Under the pieces are notes generated by a model. That model did not search any database. It was not told the origin of the DNA and was given only the letters and a program-made list of their open reading frames with translations. This document shows positions 14,642 to 23,051 of a stretch of 39,151 bases of DNA, in pieces. The stretch is taken from assembly GCA_903885375.1 (NCBI GenBank), contig CAISIK010000038.1:1-39151 (forward strand), given 5' to 3'. Origin of the DNA: an uncultured Pseudomonadota bacterium. GTDB lineage: Bacteria; Myxococcota_A; UBA796; SXON01. The position numbers and the translations under genes were made by a program. Every line of letters begins with the position of its first letter. Position 1 is the stretch's first letter.

Positions 14642-16327
14642 TCAAGGCTTCAGGATGATGGCGCGTTTGCCGCCCGTGCACCGCAGGTTCGACCTCGCGT
14701 CGGGATCGCACTGGAGCGTTAGGCCGGCGGCGGGAACCGAGATGGCGGCGCGCACGACGCCGCGGCCCACGATCTTGATGGCGAGGTCGTAGTCGCCCTC
14801 GGGCACCTCCGCGCGGAGCGAGCCGCGGCCTTCCGCCGCGCTGGCGTCGCCGCGCTCGAGGTGCACCCACTGCGCGGGTTCGCCCGACACCTCCACCGAG
14901 ACCGCCACACCGGACGCGGCCGCTGGTGTGGCGCCGCCGGCGCCCGGCTCGGCGCCCCCGGCGCCCCCGGCCGCGAGCGTGGCGGCGGCTTCGGCATCCG
15001 CGAGCAGCGGGGCGGCGGTGGTCTTCGCGACCTCGGCCGGCGGGCTCCCGCGGTAATTCCACAACACCGCGCCGCCGATCACGGCGAGCGCCACGCCGGC
15101 GAGGAGGAGCACGACCACCGCGCCGGCCCCCACCGCCATCATCGTCCGGCCCGAGCCGGCCTCCGCCGATTGTTCCGCCGTGGCGGGGCGCTGGGGCGCC
15201 GCCCGGGGCGGGGCCGGGCGGGCAGGCGCGGGCCGGGGCGCGGCGGCGGCGGCTGGCCGGGAAGGCGCCACCACGGGCTGGGCGGCCTGCCGCGGGTCGC
15301 TCCCGCGGGGGAGGTCGGGCAGGGGGTTCACCATCAGGTGGCGCCCCGCGAGCGCGCCGCCGCCATTCTGGGGGCGGAGGCGGTCGGCGAGCGGCTGCAC
15401 GGTTTCGGCGGCGAAACGGTCGAGCACCGGGCCCGAGGACTGTTCCACGAAGGCGTGGAGGAGCTTCACCACCTGATCGGCCGAGGGGCGCACGGCCGGA
15501 TCGCTGGCGAGCATCTGGGTGAGCACGCGGCGGAGCGCGGCATCCCACTCCGGGTTCGGCATGCCGAGGTTGTCCACCCGGGCGACCGCCTGGGCAATGG
15601 CGGCATCGTGCTCGTCGGTGTCGAGCGGGAGGAGCGGGAGCCACTCGGTGCGGAGGAGCTCGAGCAGCACGAGCCCGAGGGCGTAGATGTCGCCCGCGTG
15701 TTCGCCCCGATCGCCCTCGCGGCGCTCCGGGGACATGTACTTCAGCGAGCCGAAGCGCATCGCGCCCGTCTGTGCGGAGCGGAAGATGTGCGAGGAGCGC
15801 GCGGTGCCGAAGTCGAGCACCCGGACCTCGCCCTCGGTGCTGATCATGATGTTGCTGGGCTTCAGATCGCGGTGGATGACCCGGAGCGGCTGTTCGAGGC
15901 CCGTGGGCACGCGGAAGTAGGCCGCTTCGAGCGCCGAGGCCGCCTGCACCGCCATGTGGAGCGCCACCTTGGCGGGTACGCGCTGCCCGTTCTCCCGCAT
16001 GCCATCCACGAGCTGCTTGAGATCGAGCCCGTCCACGTACTCCATGATGATGGCGGTCTGGCTATCGACCTCGACGAGGTCTTCCACGCGCAGGATGTTC
16101 TTGTGGCGGAGGCGGGCCAGGAGGCGCGCCTCATCGCGTGTGCGGTTGACGATGTCCTGCTGTTCGCCCCACTGCTCGCGGAGGATCTTGACCGCCACGA
16201 TGCGGTCGAGGCCCCCGGAGCCACGCGTTTCCGCGAGGTAGAGCCGCGCGAAGGTTCCCGCGTTGATCTCGTGGAGGAGTACGAGCTCCATGCCACGTGC
16301 GCCGGCTCCGGGATCCATCGTCGTCAA
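14642..16327 (-). CDS. Transmembrane Ser/Thr protein kinase (Pkn type)
   Basis: A 561-residue Hanks-type kinase. Cytoplasmic catalytic domain at about 13-295: Lys47 (VAVKIL), Glu66, HRDLKPSN (152-159), DFG (172-174) and SPE (199-201). The glycine loop is degenerate (INAGTFAR, 21-28). A Pro/Ala-rich juxtamembrane segment, one TM helix (about 395-423), an Ala/Gly-rich spacer and a small extracytoplasmic PEGA-like domain with Cys540 and Cys550 follow. It is divergent from the eleven-gene envelope/transport operon across a mirrored promoter, which suggests coregulation. TTG 16327 has GGAG five bases upstream; ATG 16318 is the alternative but is 14 bases from that site. Confidence 0.9.
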   Translation of the reverse strand: MTTMDPGAGARGMELVLLHEINAGTFARLYLAETRGSGGLDRIVAVKILREQWGEQQDIVNRTRDEARLLARLRHKNILRVEDLVEVDSQTAIIMEYVDGLDLKQLVDGMRENGQRVPAKVALHMAVQAASALEAAYFRVPTGLEQPLRVIHRDLKPSNIMISTEGEVRVLDFGTARSSHIFRSAQTGAMRFGSLKYMSPERREGDRGEHAGDIYALGLVLLELLRTEWLPLLPLDTDEHDAAIAQAVARVDNLGMPNPEWDAALRRVLTQMLASDPAVRPSADQVVKLLHAFVEQSSGPVLDRFAAETVQPLADRLRPQNGGGALAGRHLMVNPLPDLPRGSDPRQAAQPVVAPSRPAAAAAPRPAPARPAPPRAAPQRPATAEQSAEAGSGRTMMAVGAGAVVVLLLAGVALAVIGGAVLWNYRGSPPAEVAKTTAAPLLADAEAAATLAAGGAGGAEPGAGGATPAAASGVAVSVEVSGEPAQWVHLERGDASAAEGRGSLRAEVPEGDYDLAIKIVGRGVVRAAISVPAAGLTLQCDPDARSNLRCTGGKRAIILKP

Positions 16328-16344
16328 ACGCGCTCCGAGTGCAG

Positions 16345-16403
16345 GGTATTCCGCGGGCCATGCCCGCGCTTGCGCGTTGCGCCCCGATCCGCCGCGGAAT
16401 ACC
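16345..16403. promoter_or_regulatory. Symmetrical divergent promoter region with 12-bp inverted repeat
   Basis: GGTATTCCGCGG (16345-16356) and CCGCGGAATACC (16392-16403) are perfect inverted repeats 35 bp apart. Read outward, each strand has CCGCGGAATACC followed 10-13 bases later by a GGAG ribosome site. Each arm therefore supplies a TACC-type -10 for one gene: TACCCT toward the kinase and TACCGG toward the operon. On the plus strand TTGCGC at 16377-16382 is 17 bp from TACCGG. The arms may equally be regulator sites. Confidence 0.55.
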
Positions 16404-16425
16404 GGGCCGGCGGAGTTCGCGCCGA

Positions 16426-17448
16426 ATGTCCGTGTTGCTCATTTCGATGCTCGGCTGCGCCGCGCTGCAGGGCCTGATGTTCGATCCCGCGAAGAGCGCG
16501 GCCGAAGCAGAGGCACTCCTCTCGGCCGGCAATCTCGCCGGGGCCGCTGCCGTCTACGACGCGGCCCTGCTCAAGGCGCCCGACAATGTCGACGTCGTGT
16601 CGGGAGCTGCCTACGTGAAGCTCCTGCAGGGCAACCCCTCGGCCGCCGATGCGCTGCTCGCGGCGGTGGAGCCGAAGGCGGGCACCCGCCTCGCCGAGGT
16701 GAAGATGCGCCGGGCGCTGGTCGCCATGAAGAACGGCGATCTCGATGCGGTGAAGACCCTCGCCACCGCGGCCGGCACCCCGGTGGCCCGCCTCCTCGTG
16801 GCCGAGGTCAGCCTCGCCGATGGCGACAGGGCCGGCGCGAAGACCGCGCTCGAAGGCCTCGCCTCCGAGCCGGGCGTGGTGGGCGAAACCTCCGCCGCCT
16901 ACCTCGACCTCATCAACGATTCGAACCCGCTCATCGCCGGCCTCTCCGAGGCGCAGGCGCTGTGGTCGCTGGGGCAGCGCCCGATCGCGGTGCGCTCGGT
17001 GGAAGACCTCGTGGCCGCCTACGCGGAAAACCGCGACGATGGTGGCGCGCAGCTGCTCCTGTGGGCCGGCCGGGCCGCCACGGTGGGCGAGCCCGCCATG
17101 GCCACCAACCTGCTCGACTCCATCACGGTGCCGCCGCCGGGCCAGCAGTGGCGCGTGCAGGCCACCCGCGCGCTCGTGGCGTGCGCCGAGGGCAAGGGGG
17201 AGGAGTGCCTCGGCGGCCTGCAGGCCGTGGAGTCCACGGCCCCGGCCGATGGCCTCGCCGATGCGCGGGCCACCGCGGCGCTGCTCATCGCGGAGCGCGA
17301 TGGCGAAACGGCGAAGCGCCTCCTCGAAGGGCAGACCGGCGATGGCGCGGCGCGCGCCTGGGCCTTGCTCGGCGATGTGAACACGGCGGGAACGGTAGCC
17401 ATGGATCCCGTGTTCAAGGCCCAGTTCACTTCCGAGGCAGGGGGCTAG
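16426..17448 (+). CDS. Helical-repeat (TPR-like) lipoprotein, first gene of the eleven-gene operon
   Basis: A 340-residue protein with a very short leader (MSVLLISMLGC, probable lipidated Cys11, though Leu-Gly before Cys is a weaker lipobox). The body is Ala/Leu-rich, all-helical and TPR-like (EAEALLSAGNLAGAAAVYDAAL, ARAWALLGDV). It is probably a periplasmic or outer-membrane scaffold; no catalytic motif is seen. The ATG at 16426 has GGAG ten bases upstream. It starts the operon that continues without a gap larger than 45 bases to 27660. Confidence 0.75.
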   Translation: MSVLLISMLGCAALQGLMFDPAKSAAEAEALLSAGNLAGAAAVYDAALLKAPDNVDVVSGAAYVKLLQGNPSAADALLAAVEPKAGTRLAEVKMRRALVAMKNGDLDAVKTLATAAGTPVARLLVAEVSLADGDRAGAKTALEGLASEPGVVGETSAAYLDLINDSNPLIAGLSEAQALWSLGQRPIAVRSVEDLVAAYAENRDDGGAQLLLWAGRAATVGEPAMATNLLDSITVPPPGQQWRVQATRALVACAEGKGEECLGGLQAVESTAPADGLADARATAALLIAERDGETAKRLLEGQTGDGAARAWALLGDVNTAGTVAMDPVFKAQFTSEAGG

Positions 17449-17450
17449 GC

Positions 17451-17882
17451 ATGCGTACGATCTTCATGATGCTGGCGATGGTGGCGGGTGTTTCGGTGGC
17501 GCAGGCCAAGCCTCCCAGCCCCGACGAGGGCGTGCCGGTGAAGGTCATCGTCAAGGATGATGCCAACGCGCCCGTGGCCACCGCGGTGGTTCGCCACCCG
17601 CTGGAGCAGGACCGTCACCGCGTGAACTCGGTCGATGGCAGCTGGGAAACCAGCGTACTCTACATGCCCGATGGCACCGAGCTCCGGTTCACGCCCGGGC
17701 AAACGATCGAGCTGGAGATCAGCGCCCCCGGGTACGTGACCCAGGTGTTCCAGTACCAGATCAAGAAGCGGCGGAACGTGGTGGAGATGAAGCTGAAGAA
17801 GATCGAGAACGAGGTCGAACAGATCGAGGAGCCGATGATCACGTTCGGCCGCGATCTCCCTCGTGAACCGGTACAGGAGTAG
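17451..17882 (+). CDS. Small exported carboxypeptidase-regulatory/PEGA-like protein
   Basis: A 143-residue protein with a clear Sec signal peptide (MRTIFMMLAMVAGVSVAQA). The mature part is one Ig-like module of the carboxypeptidase-regulatory type (VPVKVIVKDDANAPVATAVV, IELEISAPGYVTQVFQ), followed by a highly charged helix (KKIENEVEQIEE). No enzyme motif. It begins two bases after the preceding stop, with AGGGGG as ribosome site. Confidence 0.75.
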   Translation: MRTIFMMLAMVAGVSVAQAKPPSPDEGVPVKVIVKDDANAPVATAVVRHPLEQDRHRVNSVDGSWETSVLYMPDGTELRFTPGQTIELEISAPGYVTQVFQYQIKKRRNVVEMKLKKIENEVEQIEEPMITFGRDLPREPVQE

Positions 17883-17887
17883 CCCCC

Positions 17888-19147
17888 ATGCGGATGCGGA
17901 ACGCGGTGATCTCCGGCGCGCTGGCGCTGGTTGCAGCAACCTCCCTCCCGGCGCTGGCCGGCGGCTGGTCTTCCTACAACGCAGCGTTTCCGGGCTTTCC
18001 GTGCTCGGATGGCTGGGCCGCCTGCCGGAGCGGCGAGAAGGTGGTGAGCCCGGGCATGTCGCGGGATTCCGCGGGGCGCCCGATCCCCTCCGATGCACGC
18101 GTCGGCTGGTTCGATCTCCAGCCCACTGCGGTCTTCTCTCCCTTCACGGGGCTCTCGTCCTACTCGGGCCCCGTCGGTGGTGCGGTCGCGGCCGTCACCC
18201 CGCCGCCGGAGCCGGTCGCGCCGGTCGAGGTGCCCACGGAGGTCACGCCCGTGGCCACGCCCGTGGCGGTCACGCCCACCGAAGTGGCAGTCCGCCCCAC
18301 GCCGGTCACCCCCACGCCGGTCACCCCCACGCCGGTCACCCCCACGCCGGTCACGCCGGTGTCCAAGCCCGTGGGCACGCCCACCGGCACGCCGGTGGCC
18401 GTCACGCCCACGCCGGTCACGCCGGTGTCCAAGCCCGTGGGCACGCCCACCGGCACGCCGGTGGCCACCACGCCCACCCCGGTTCCGGTCGCAACCGACA
18501 CCACCGCCATGAAGGCCGTGACGCCCCCCACCGCGCCCACCGCGGGCGATGACTCGTGCGACGATCTGGTGAAGATCGAGCCCCAGGCGATGCTCGGCCA
18601 GCTCCGCACCGGTCAGGTGAAGTGTGTGGAGGCCCGCATCGGCTCCGAAGGCGCGCAGACCACGAAGGACAAGCTCTCCCGCGTGCTCATCGCCAACGCC
18701 GAAGGCAAGGGCGACAAGGTGGAGTGGGAGCGCCTCGTGAAGCGCCACCTCGAGGACATCGACCGTTCCGATCCCGACATGTGCTTCAAGTACGCCACGC
18801 AGCTCAGCCGCGGCGGTACCGGCCGCGCCTCCGGCGTGATCCGCTGGGCCGACTACGCGCTCGAGAACAAGCAGCGCTGGTCGGGCACCACCTACACCAA
18901 GCGCGTGTACACGCTCTACCGTTTGAAGACCGAGGCCGCGAACAAGATCTGGACCGAGGCCGAGGAGGTGTACGCCACCAAGGAGCACACCGAGGAGAAC
19001 GAGGCCAAGGCCGCCAAGTGGCGCGGCATGACCAAGGACTTCGCGCGCGAGTGGCTCGACTACGCCAAGGCGAGCGATCAGGACACCAAGAGTGCCCTGG
19101 CCATCTGCGTGTCGGCTGCCGGCAATCGCGCGTTCTGCGAGGGGTGA
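17888..19147 (+). CDS. Exported protein with Pro-Thr-Val repeat linker and Cys-containing helical domain
   Basis: A 419-residue protein: Sec signal peptide (ends SLPALA), a short Cys-containing N-terminal region (FPCSDGWAAC), a linker of about 120 residues built of PVTPT, KPVGTPTGTPV and related repeats (about 95-215), and a C-terminal charged helical domain with several Cys (CDDL, VKCVEAR, MCFKY, AICV, AFCEG). The linker is of the kind that spans the periplasm or peptidoglycan. I recognise no family. The start follows AGGAG at eight bases; the stop overlaps a GTG just before the next gene. Confidence 0.75.
   Translation: MRMRNAVISGALALVAATSLPALAGGWSSYNAAFPGFPCSDGWAACRSGEKVVSPGMSRDSAGRPIPSDARVGWFDLQPTAVFSPFTGLSSYSGPVGGAVAAVTPPPEPVAPVEVPTEVTPVATPVAVTPTEVAVRPTPVTPTPVTPTPVTPTPVTPVSKPVGTPTGTPVAVTPTPVTPVSKPVGTPTGTPVATTPTPVPVATDTTAMKAVTPPTAPTAGDDSCDDLVKIEPQAMLGQLRTGQVKCVEARIGSEGAQTTKDKLSRVLIANAEGKGDKVEWERLVKRHLEDIDRSDPDMCFKYATQLSRGGTGRASGVIRWADYALENKQRWSGTTYTKRVYTLYRLKTEAANKIWTEAEEVYATKEHTEENEAKAAKWRGMTKDFAREWLDYAKASDQDTKSALAICVSAAGNRAFCEG
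18299..18466 (+). repeat. Coding tandem repeats in the Pro-Thr-Val linker
   Basis: Three perfect copies of a 15-bp unit (acgccggtcaccccc) run from 18299 to 18343. A 60-bp block at 18341-18400 then recurs exactly at 18407-18466 (period 66). The exact nucleotide identity suggests recent expansion and possible length variation. Confidence 0.85.
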
Positions 19148-19155
19148 GCGTCCCG

Positions 19156-20502
19156 ATGCCCTTCTTCGTTCTCGCGCTCGCCGCCTGCACGGGCGACGAG
19201 GTGGAAACCCCTGTGGCCGTCGCCGCCCCGGCAGCGGTGTCGAACGAGCTTGTGGCCGGTACCTGGCAGGTGCGCATGGCGGTGGCCAGCGCACGCGCCC
19301 CCTTCGAGGGGCGGCCGAGCTGGGTTTCCTACTTCGATGGCGATCGCGGCGCGGCCCTCGCGGCCTTCGTCGGCGAGGGCGATGCGCCGGCCCTCGCGCG
19401 CGCCCACGCAGAATATTCGGCGATGTACCGGCAGGCTGCCCTGCTGGCCAGCAACGCCACCCTCCAGGTGTACAGCGCCGATCTCCAGCCGAGTGATCCC
19501 GCCGAAACGGAGTACCTCCGCGGCGTGTCGGGCGTACTCACCGCCAAGCCGGAGGAGGCCGCGCGCCTCGGCCGGTCCGGCGCGAGCAAGGTCCCTGGGC
19601 TCGCGGCGCGCGATGCCGCGTGGAAGGTCTGGCTCGATGCGCCGGCCTCGCCGCTGCCCGATTCCCTCCTGCAGGTGGGCGCCACCCCGGTCGAGGAGCT
19701 TGCCAAGGGCGCGCCGGGAACGCTGCCGGGCGGCGAGGTACAGCCCGAAGCCGCCCCGCTCGTGGGTGAGCCGGGCGAGGTCAAGATCGGCGACCCTTCG
19801 GTGCTCTACGCCCTGGCCCGGGTGCACGAGCGCTGGGCGCGCGCGGCCGACCCGGCCTCCGAGGCGGCGGTCGATACCTTCCTGGCTCCCTTCCGTCTCC
19901 CGATGGAACCTCGATCGCTGCCGCCTGCGGCCACGATCCCCGACGCATGGCTCTTCATGTCGGCGTACACTTCCGCCGCCGACATGCAGTTCACCGCGAT
20001 CGCCGCCGCTGGAGATCTTGCTGGTGCAGAAGCGCTGGCCGGGTCCAGCGCGTTTGCCGCCATCGCCAAGGCCTGCACCACCGACAAGGTCGATGCCGAC
20101 TGCGTGATCGAGCAGGCGGGCATCCTCGGCAGCGCGATCGAGGATGCCATGGCGGTGGCCAACGCTGGCCAGGCCGATGCGTTCCATCGCCCGTTCAGCA
20201 ACTTCGCGCGCGCCGGCGCGCTGCGGGCCGCCGACCTGTGGGCGCGCGCCCGCGGTGAAGACGAGGTCTCGGGCATCCTGCGCATCAACGCCCAGGACCG
20301 CAACATCGACCGCGCCCGTGATCCCGTCTTCACGATGTTCCTCGCGGCGTGGGATGCGGGCAACCGCAACACCCCGCGCGCCACCGAGCTCGTCCACCAG
20401 TCGCTTTCGTTGCTTCCGGGTCTCGTCGAGGCGCGTGCGCCGCTCGATGCCCTTCACATCCGCCTGGCCCGCAATTCGGCGCCGGGCGTTCCCATGCACT
20501 GA
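19156..20502 (+). CDS. Helical lipoprotein of unknown function
   Basis: A 448-residue protein with leader MPFFVLALAAC (Cys11). The mature part is Ala-rich and helical with possible TPR-like pairs; a single CTTDKVDADC pair may form a disulfide. I see no enzyme motif. GTG at 19144 would add four residues and overlap the previous stop; ATG at 19156 is preferred because GGTGAG lies upstream at a good distance. It immediately precedes the ABC binding protein (8-base gap), so it may be an accessory to that transporter. Confidence 0.72.
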   Translation: MPFFVLALAACTGDEVETPVAVAAPAAVSNELVAGTWQVRMAVASARAPFEGRPSWVSYFDGDRGAALAAFVGEGDAPALARAHAEYSAMYRQAALLASNATLQVYSADLQPSDPAETEYLRGVSGVLTAKPEEAARLGRSGASKVPGLAARDAAWKVWLDAPASPLPDSLLQVGATPVEELAKGAPGTLPGGEVQPEAAPLVGEPGEVKIGDPSVLYALARVHERWARAADPASEAAVDTFLAPFRLPMEPRSLPPAATIPDAWLFMSAYTSAADMQFTAIAAAGDLAGAEALAGSSAFAAIAKACTTDKVDADCVIEQAGILGSAIEDAMAVANAGQADAFHRPFSNFARAGALRAADLWARARGEDEVSGILRINAQDRNIDRARDPVFTMFLAAWDAGNRNTPRATELVHQSLSLLPGLVEARAPLDALHIRLARNSAPGVPMH

Positions 20503-20510
20503 GGAGAAGC

Positions 20511-22082
20511 ATGACCCCCTCCCATCGCGGCGCGCTGCTCGCGCTCAGCCTCGCCGGGGCCTCCCTTCTGGGGGGCGCCTCCCTGTCCTTCTACGAAGAG
20601 CAGCTCCCGGGCACCCTCAACCCGCTCTACGCCTCCTCGATGACCGACTACCGCTCGCAGGAGCTGGTGTTCGACCGTCTCTTCTACCACTCGCCGGTCG
20701 ACAACCGAATGGTGAGCCGCGTGGTGGAGAAGTACGAGCTCGCTGATGGCGGCAAGTCGTACAAGCTCACGCTGAAGTCCAACCTCAAGTGGCACAGCGG
20801 CACGCCGGTCACCTCGAAGGACGTTTGCTTCACCGTGGCCGCCATGCTCGACAAGGGCACCACCAGCCCCATCGCCGAGGGCTACCGCTCCATCCTCGCC
20901 GGCTGTGATGCCACCGCGCCCACCGTGGCCACCATCCGCTTCACGAAGGTGTTCCACAACCCCCAGGAGCGCCTGATGTTCGCGCTGCTCCCGGCGGAGA
21001 AGTTCGAGACCACCCAGATCGTGCCCGACAGCGACTTCAGCCAGCACCCCGTGGGTTCGGGCCCCTTCAAGGGCAACAAGGGCCGCCGCGGCGTGTCGTT
21101 CGAAGCCTACGCCAACGGCCACCACGCGCCCCAGATCGCGCAGCTGGCCCTCCAGGAAGTGTCCGACCCGGCCGTGCAGGTCACAACCGTCCGCAACAAC
21201 GGTGTGCAGGGCATCATCGCGGTGCCCCCGCAGTACCGTCCCGACGTGAGCGCTTCCGACGAGCTCCAGCTCAAGAGCTACGACCTGCGGTCGTGGTGGT
21301 TCATCGCGGTGAACACCAAGCGCGGGGCGCTGAGCGTGCCCAAGGTGCGCCAGGCGCTCGACCTCATCCTCGACCGGAGCGACCTCCGCCAGCTCACCAT
21401 CGGCGTGAAGCCGGGCGAACAGAACAGCCCGTGCGAGTTCATCTCCGGTCCATTCGTGCAGTCTTCGCCGTTCTACAACCGGCAGGTGGCCTACCACGAG
21501 AAGTCCGACAAGGCCGCGGCCTCGCGGCTCCTCACCGAAGGCGGCCTCACCCAGATCGGCGGGCGCTGGCACTACAAGGGCACGCCCGTGACCCTGAACA
21601 TCGGCATGCTCTCCTCGCTCGATAACGAGGCGCCCGACCTGCTCACCCAGATCGGCAACCAGATGAGCTCGGCCGGCTTCGATCGGCAGGAGTCGAAGGT
21701 GTCGGCCGACGACTGGTCGCGCAAGGTGGAGTCCGGCAAGGCCACCGACTTCGATCTGCTCGTGGGGAAGTGGTCCTTCGGCCTCGTGGAGGAGGTCAAC
21801 GACCTCTTCCAGACCCGCTCGGGCACCAGCACCGGCAGCCGCAACATCTTCAACTACAGCAACCCGGCGGCCGACCAGCTGATGGTCGAGTACAACCAGG
21901 CGCGCACCGACACCGCCGCGTTCGATGCCTACCACAAGCTCCACGCCACGCTCGCGGCCGACCTGCCCTACCTCTTCCTCTGGAAGCTCGACACCAAGAG
22001 CGCCTGGCGAACGGAGGTGCGCGGGAACGTGATCGCGCCGTTCTACTACTGGACCGAAGTCGACGGCTGGAAGCGGCAGTAG
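20511..22082 (+). CDS. Oligopeptide-type ABC transporter substrate-binding protein (SBP family 5)
   Basis: A 523-residue DppA/OppA-type extracytoplasmic binding protein. It has an N-terminal signal peptide with no lipobox, so it is soluble in the periplasm. Family features: LNPLYASSMTDYRSQELVFDRLFY, the LKWHSGTPVTSKDVCFTV motif typical of SBP_bac_5, and VGSGPFKGN. Ligand is probably a peptide or another short oligomer, but this family also binds nickel, sugars and opines. GAGGAGAAGC before ATG gives a strong ribosome site. It is followed by two permease and two ATPase genes. Confidence 0.9.
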   Translation: MTPSHRGALLALSLAGASLLGGASLSFYEEQLPGTLNPLYASSMTDYRSQELVFDRLFYHSPVDNRMVSRVVEKYELADGGKSYKLTLKSNLKWHSGTPVTSKDVCFTVAAMLDKGTTSPIAEGYRSILAGCDATAPTVATIRFTKVFHNPQERLMFALLPAEKFETTQIVPDSDFSQHPVGSGPFKGNKGRRGVSFEAYANGHHAPQIAQLALQEVSDPAVQVTTVRNNGVQGIIAVPPQYRPDVSASDELQLKSYDLRSWWFIAVNTKRGALSVPKVRQALDLILDRSDLRQLTIGVKPGEQNSPCEFISGPFVQSSPFYNRQVAYHEKSDKAAASRLLTEGGLTQIGGRWHYKGTPVTLNIGMLSSLDNEAPDLLTQIGNQMSSAGFDRQESKVSADDWSRKVESGKATDFDLLVGKWSFGLVEEVNDLFQTRSGTSTGSRNIFNYSNPAADQLMVEYNQARTDTAAFDAYHKLHATLAADLPYLFLWKLDTKSAWRTEVRGNVIAPFYYWTEVDGWKRQ

Positions 22083-22127
22083 GCGAGCGGTGAACGAGAG
22101 CGGCCAGCTCACGCGCGGCGGTGATGC

Positions 22128-23051
22128 ATGACCGCCTGGTGGATCCGTCCGGGCGTGCGCTTTTTCGCAGCCCTGTTGCTGCCGTTCCTCGTGCCCGCGA
22201 TCATCACGGCGCTCATCTGGGCCCTCCCGGGTGATCCCGCCGAGATCATCTGCCCCCCCTCCACTTGCGGCGGCACGTCCGAGCTGGCCGCGCGCTGGAA
22301 CCTCGATGCGGGGCCGATGCACTTCTTCCGGGAGTGGGTGGCCTCGGCTTTCCAGGCGGACTTCGGCCGGTCCTGGCGTGTGGAGCAGGGGCTCCCCGTC
22401 ATCGACCTGCTCACCGAGTCGCTGCCCATCACGCTGAAGCTCGTGGGGCTCGCGCTCGGGCCCATCTTCATCGGCGTGATCGGGGCCGCCACCGGCCTGA
22501 TCCCCTCCCGCGCGGATGGCTTCTTCTCGGCCGTCGGCCTCGTGCCGGCGCTGGTGTTCTCGCTGCTCGGGTCGGCGGCCATCGTGGTGCGCTTCGGGTC
22601 GAACGCCTTCGACATGGAGGCCGACCGTTGGCGCCTCCTGATCGGCGCGGTCGTGCTCGGCATGGCCGATGGCGCCTTCGCCGCGGCGGTGAGCGGCGTG
22701 CGCGGCCTCGTGAGCGCCGAGCGCAACCAGCGCTACGTCAGCATCGCCGTGCTGCGCGGCGAACGTACGCTCGCGAACATGCTCCCCAACGTGATGCCCG
22801 CGCTCGCCGGTCAGCTCCGCGCGCGCGTGCTGCACCTGCTGAGCGGTGCGGTGATCGTGGAGGTCGTGCTGGGGCTGCCCGGCGTGGGCGACCTCCTGTG
22901 GTCGGGCACGCTCCTGCAGGACTTCGGCGTGGTGCTCGCGGCGGCCACGGCGTTTGCGGCCATCAGCGGGGCGCTGCTCGTGGTGCAGGCCCTCGTGGAG
23001 GTGCTCGTGGCGCTGCACGTGCGCCGCACGCCGTTCGTGGAGGGCGCGTGA
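22128..23051 (+). CDS. ABC transporter permease, DppB/OppB type
   Basis: A 307-residue inner-membrane permease with about six TM helices. The EAA-type coupling loop is at about 198-230 (NQRYVSIAVLRGERTLANMLPNVMPAL) and the typical ending VVLGLPGVGDLLWSGTLLQDF is present. It forms the channel with the next permease. The stop overlaps the next start (GTGA). Its upstream gap of 45 bases is the largest in the operon. Confidence 0.9.
   Translation: MTAWWIRPGVRFFAALLLPFLVPAIITALIWALPGDPAEIICPPSTCGGTSELAARWNLDAGPMHFFREWVASAFQADFGRSWRVEQGLPVIDLLTESLPITLKLVGLALGPIFIGVIGAATGLIPSRADGFFSAVGLVPALVFSLLGSAAIVVRFGSNAFDMEADRWRLLIGAVVLGMADGAFAAAVSGVRGLVSAERNQRYVSIAVLRGERTLANMLPNVMPALAGQLRARVLHLLSGAVIVEVVLGLPGVGDLLWSGTLLQDFGVVLAAATAFAAISGALLVVQALVEVLVALHVRRTPFVEGA

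Noticed and set aside
19078..23018. Very long open frames on the minus strand opposite the plus-strand operon
   Set aside because: They are Arg/Gly/His-rich, lie antisense to genes with clear family motifs and have no recognisable domain. Such frames are expected in high-GC DNA.
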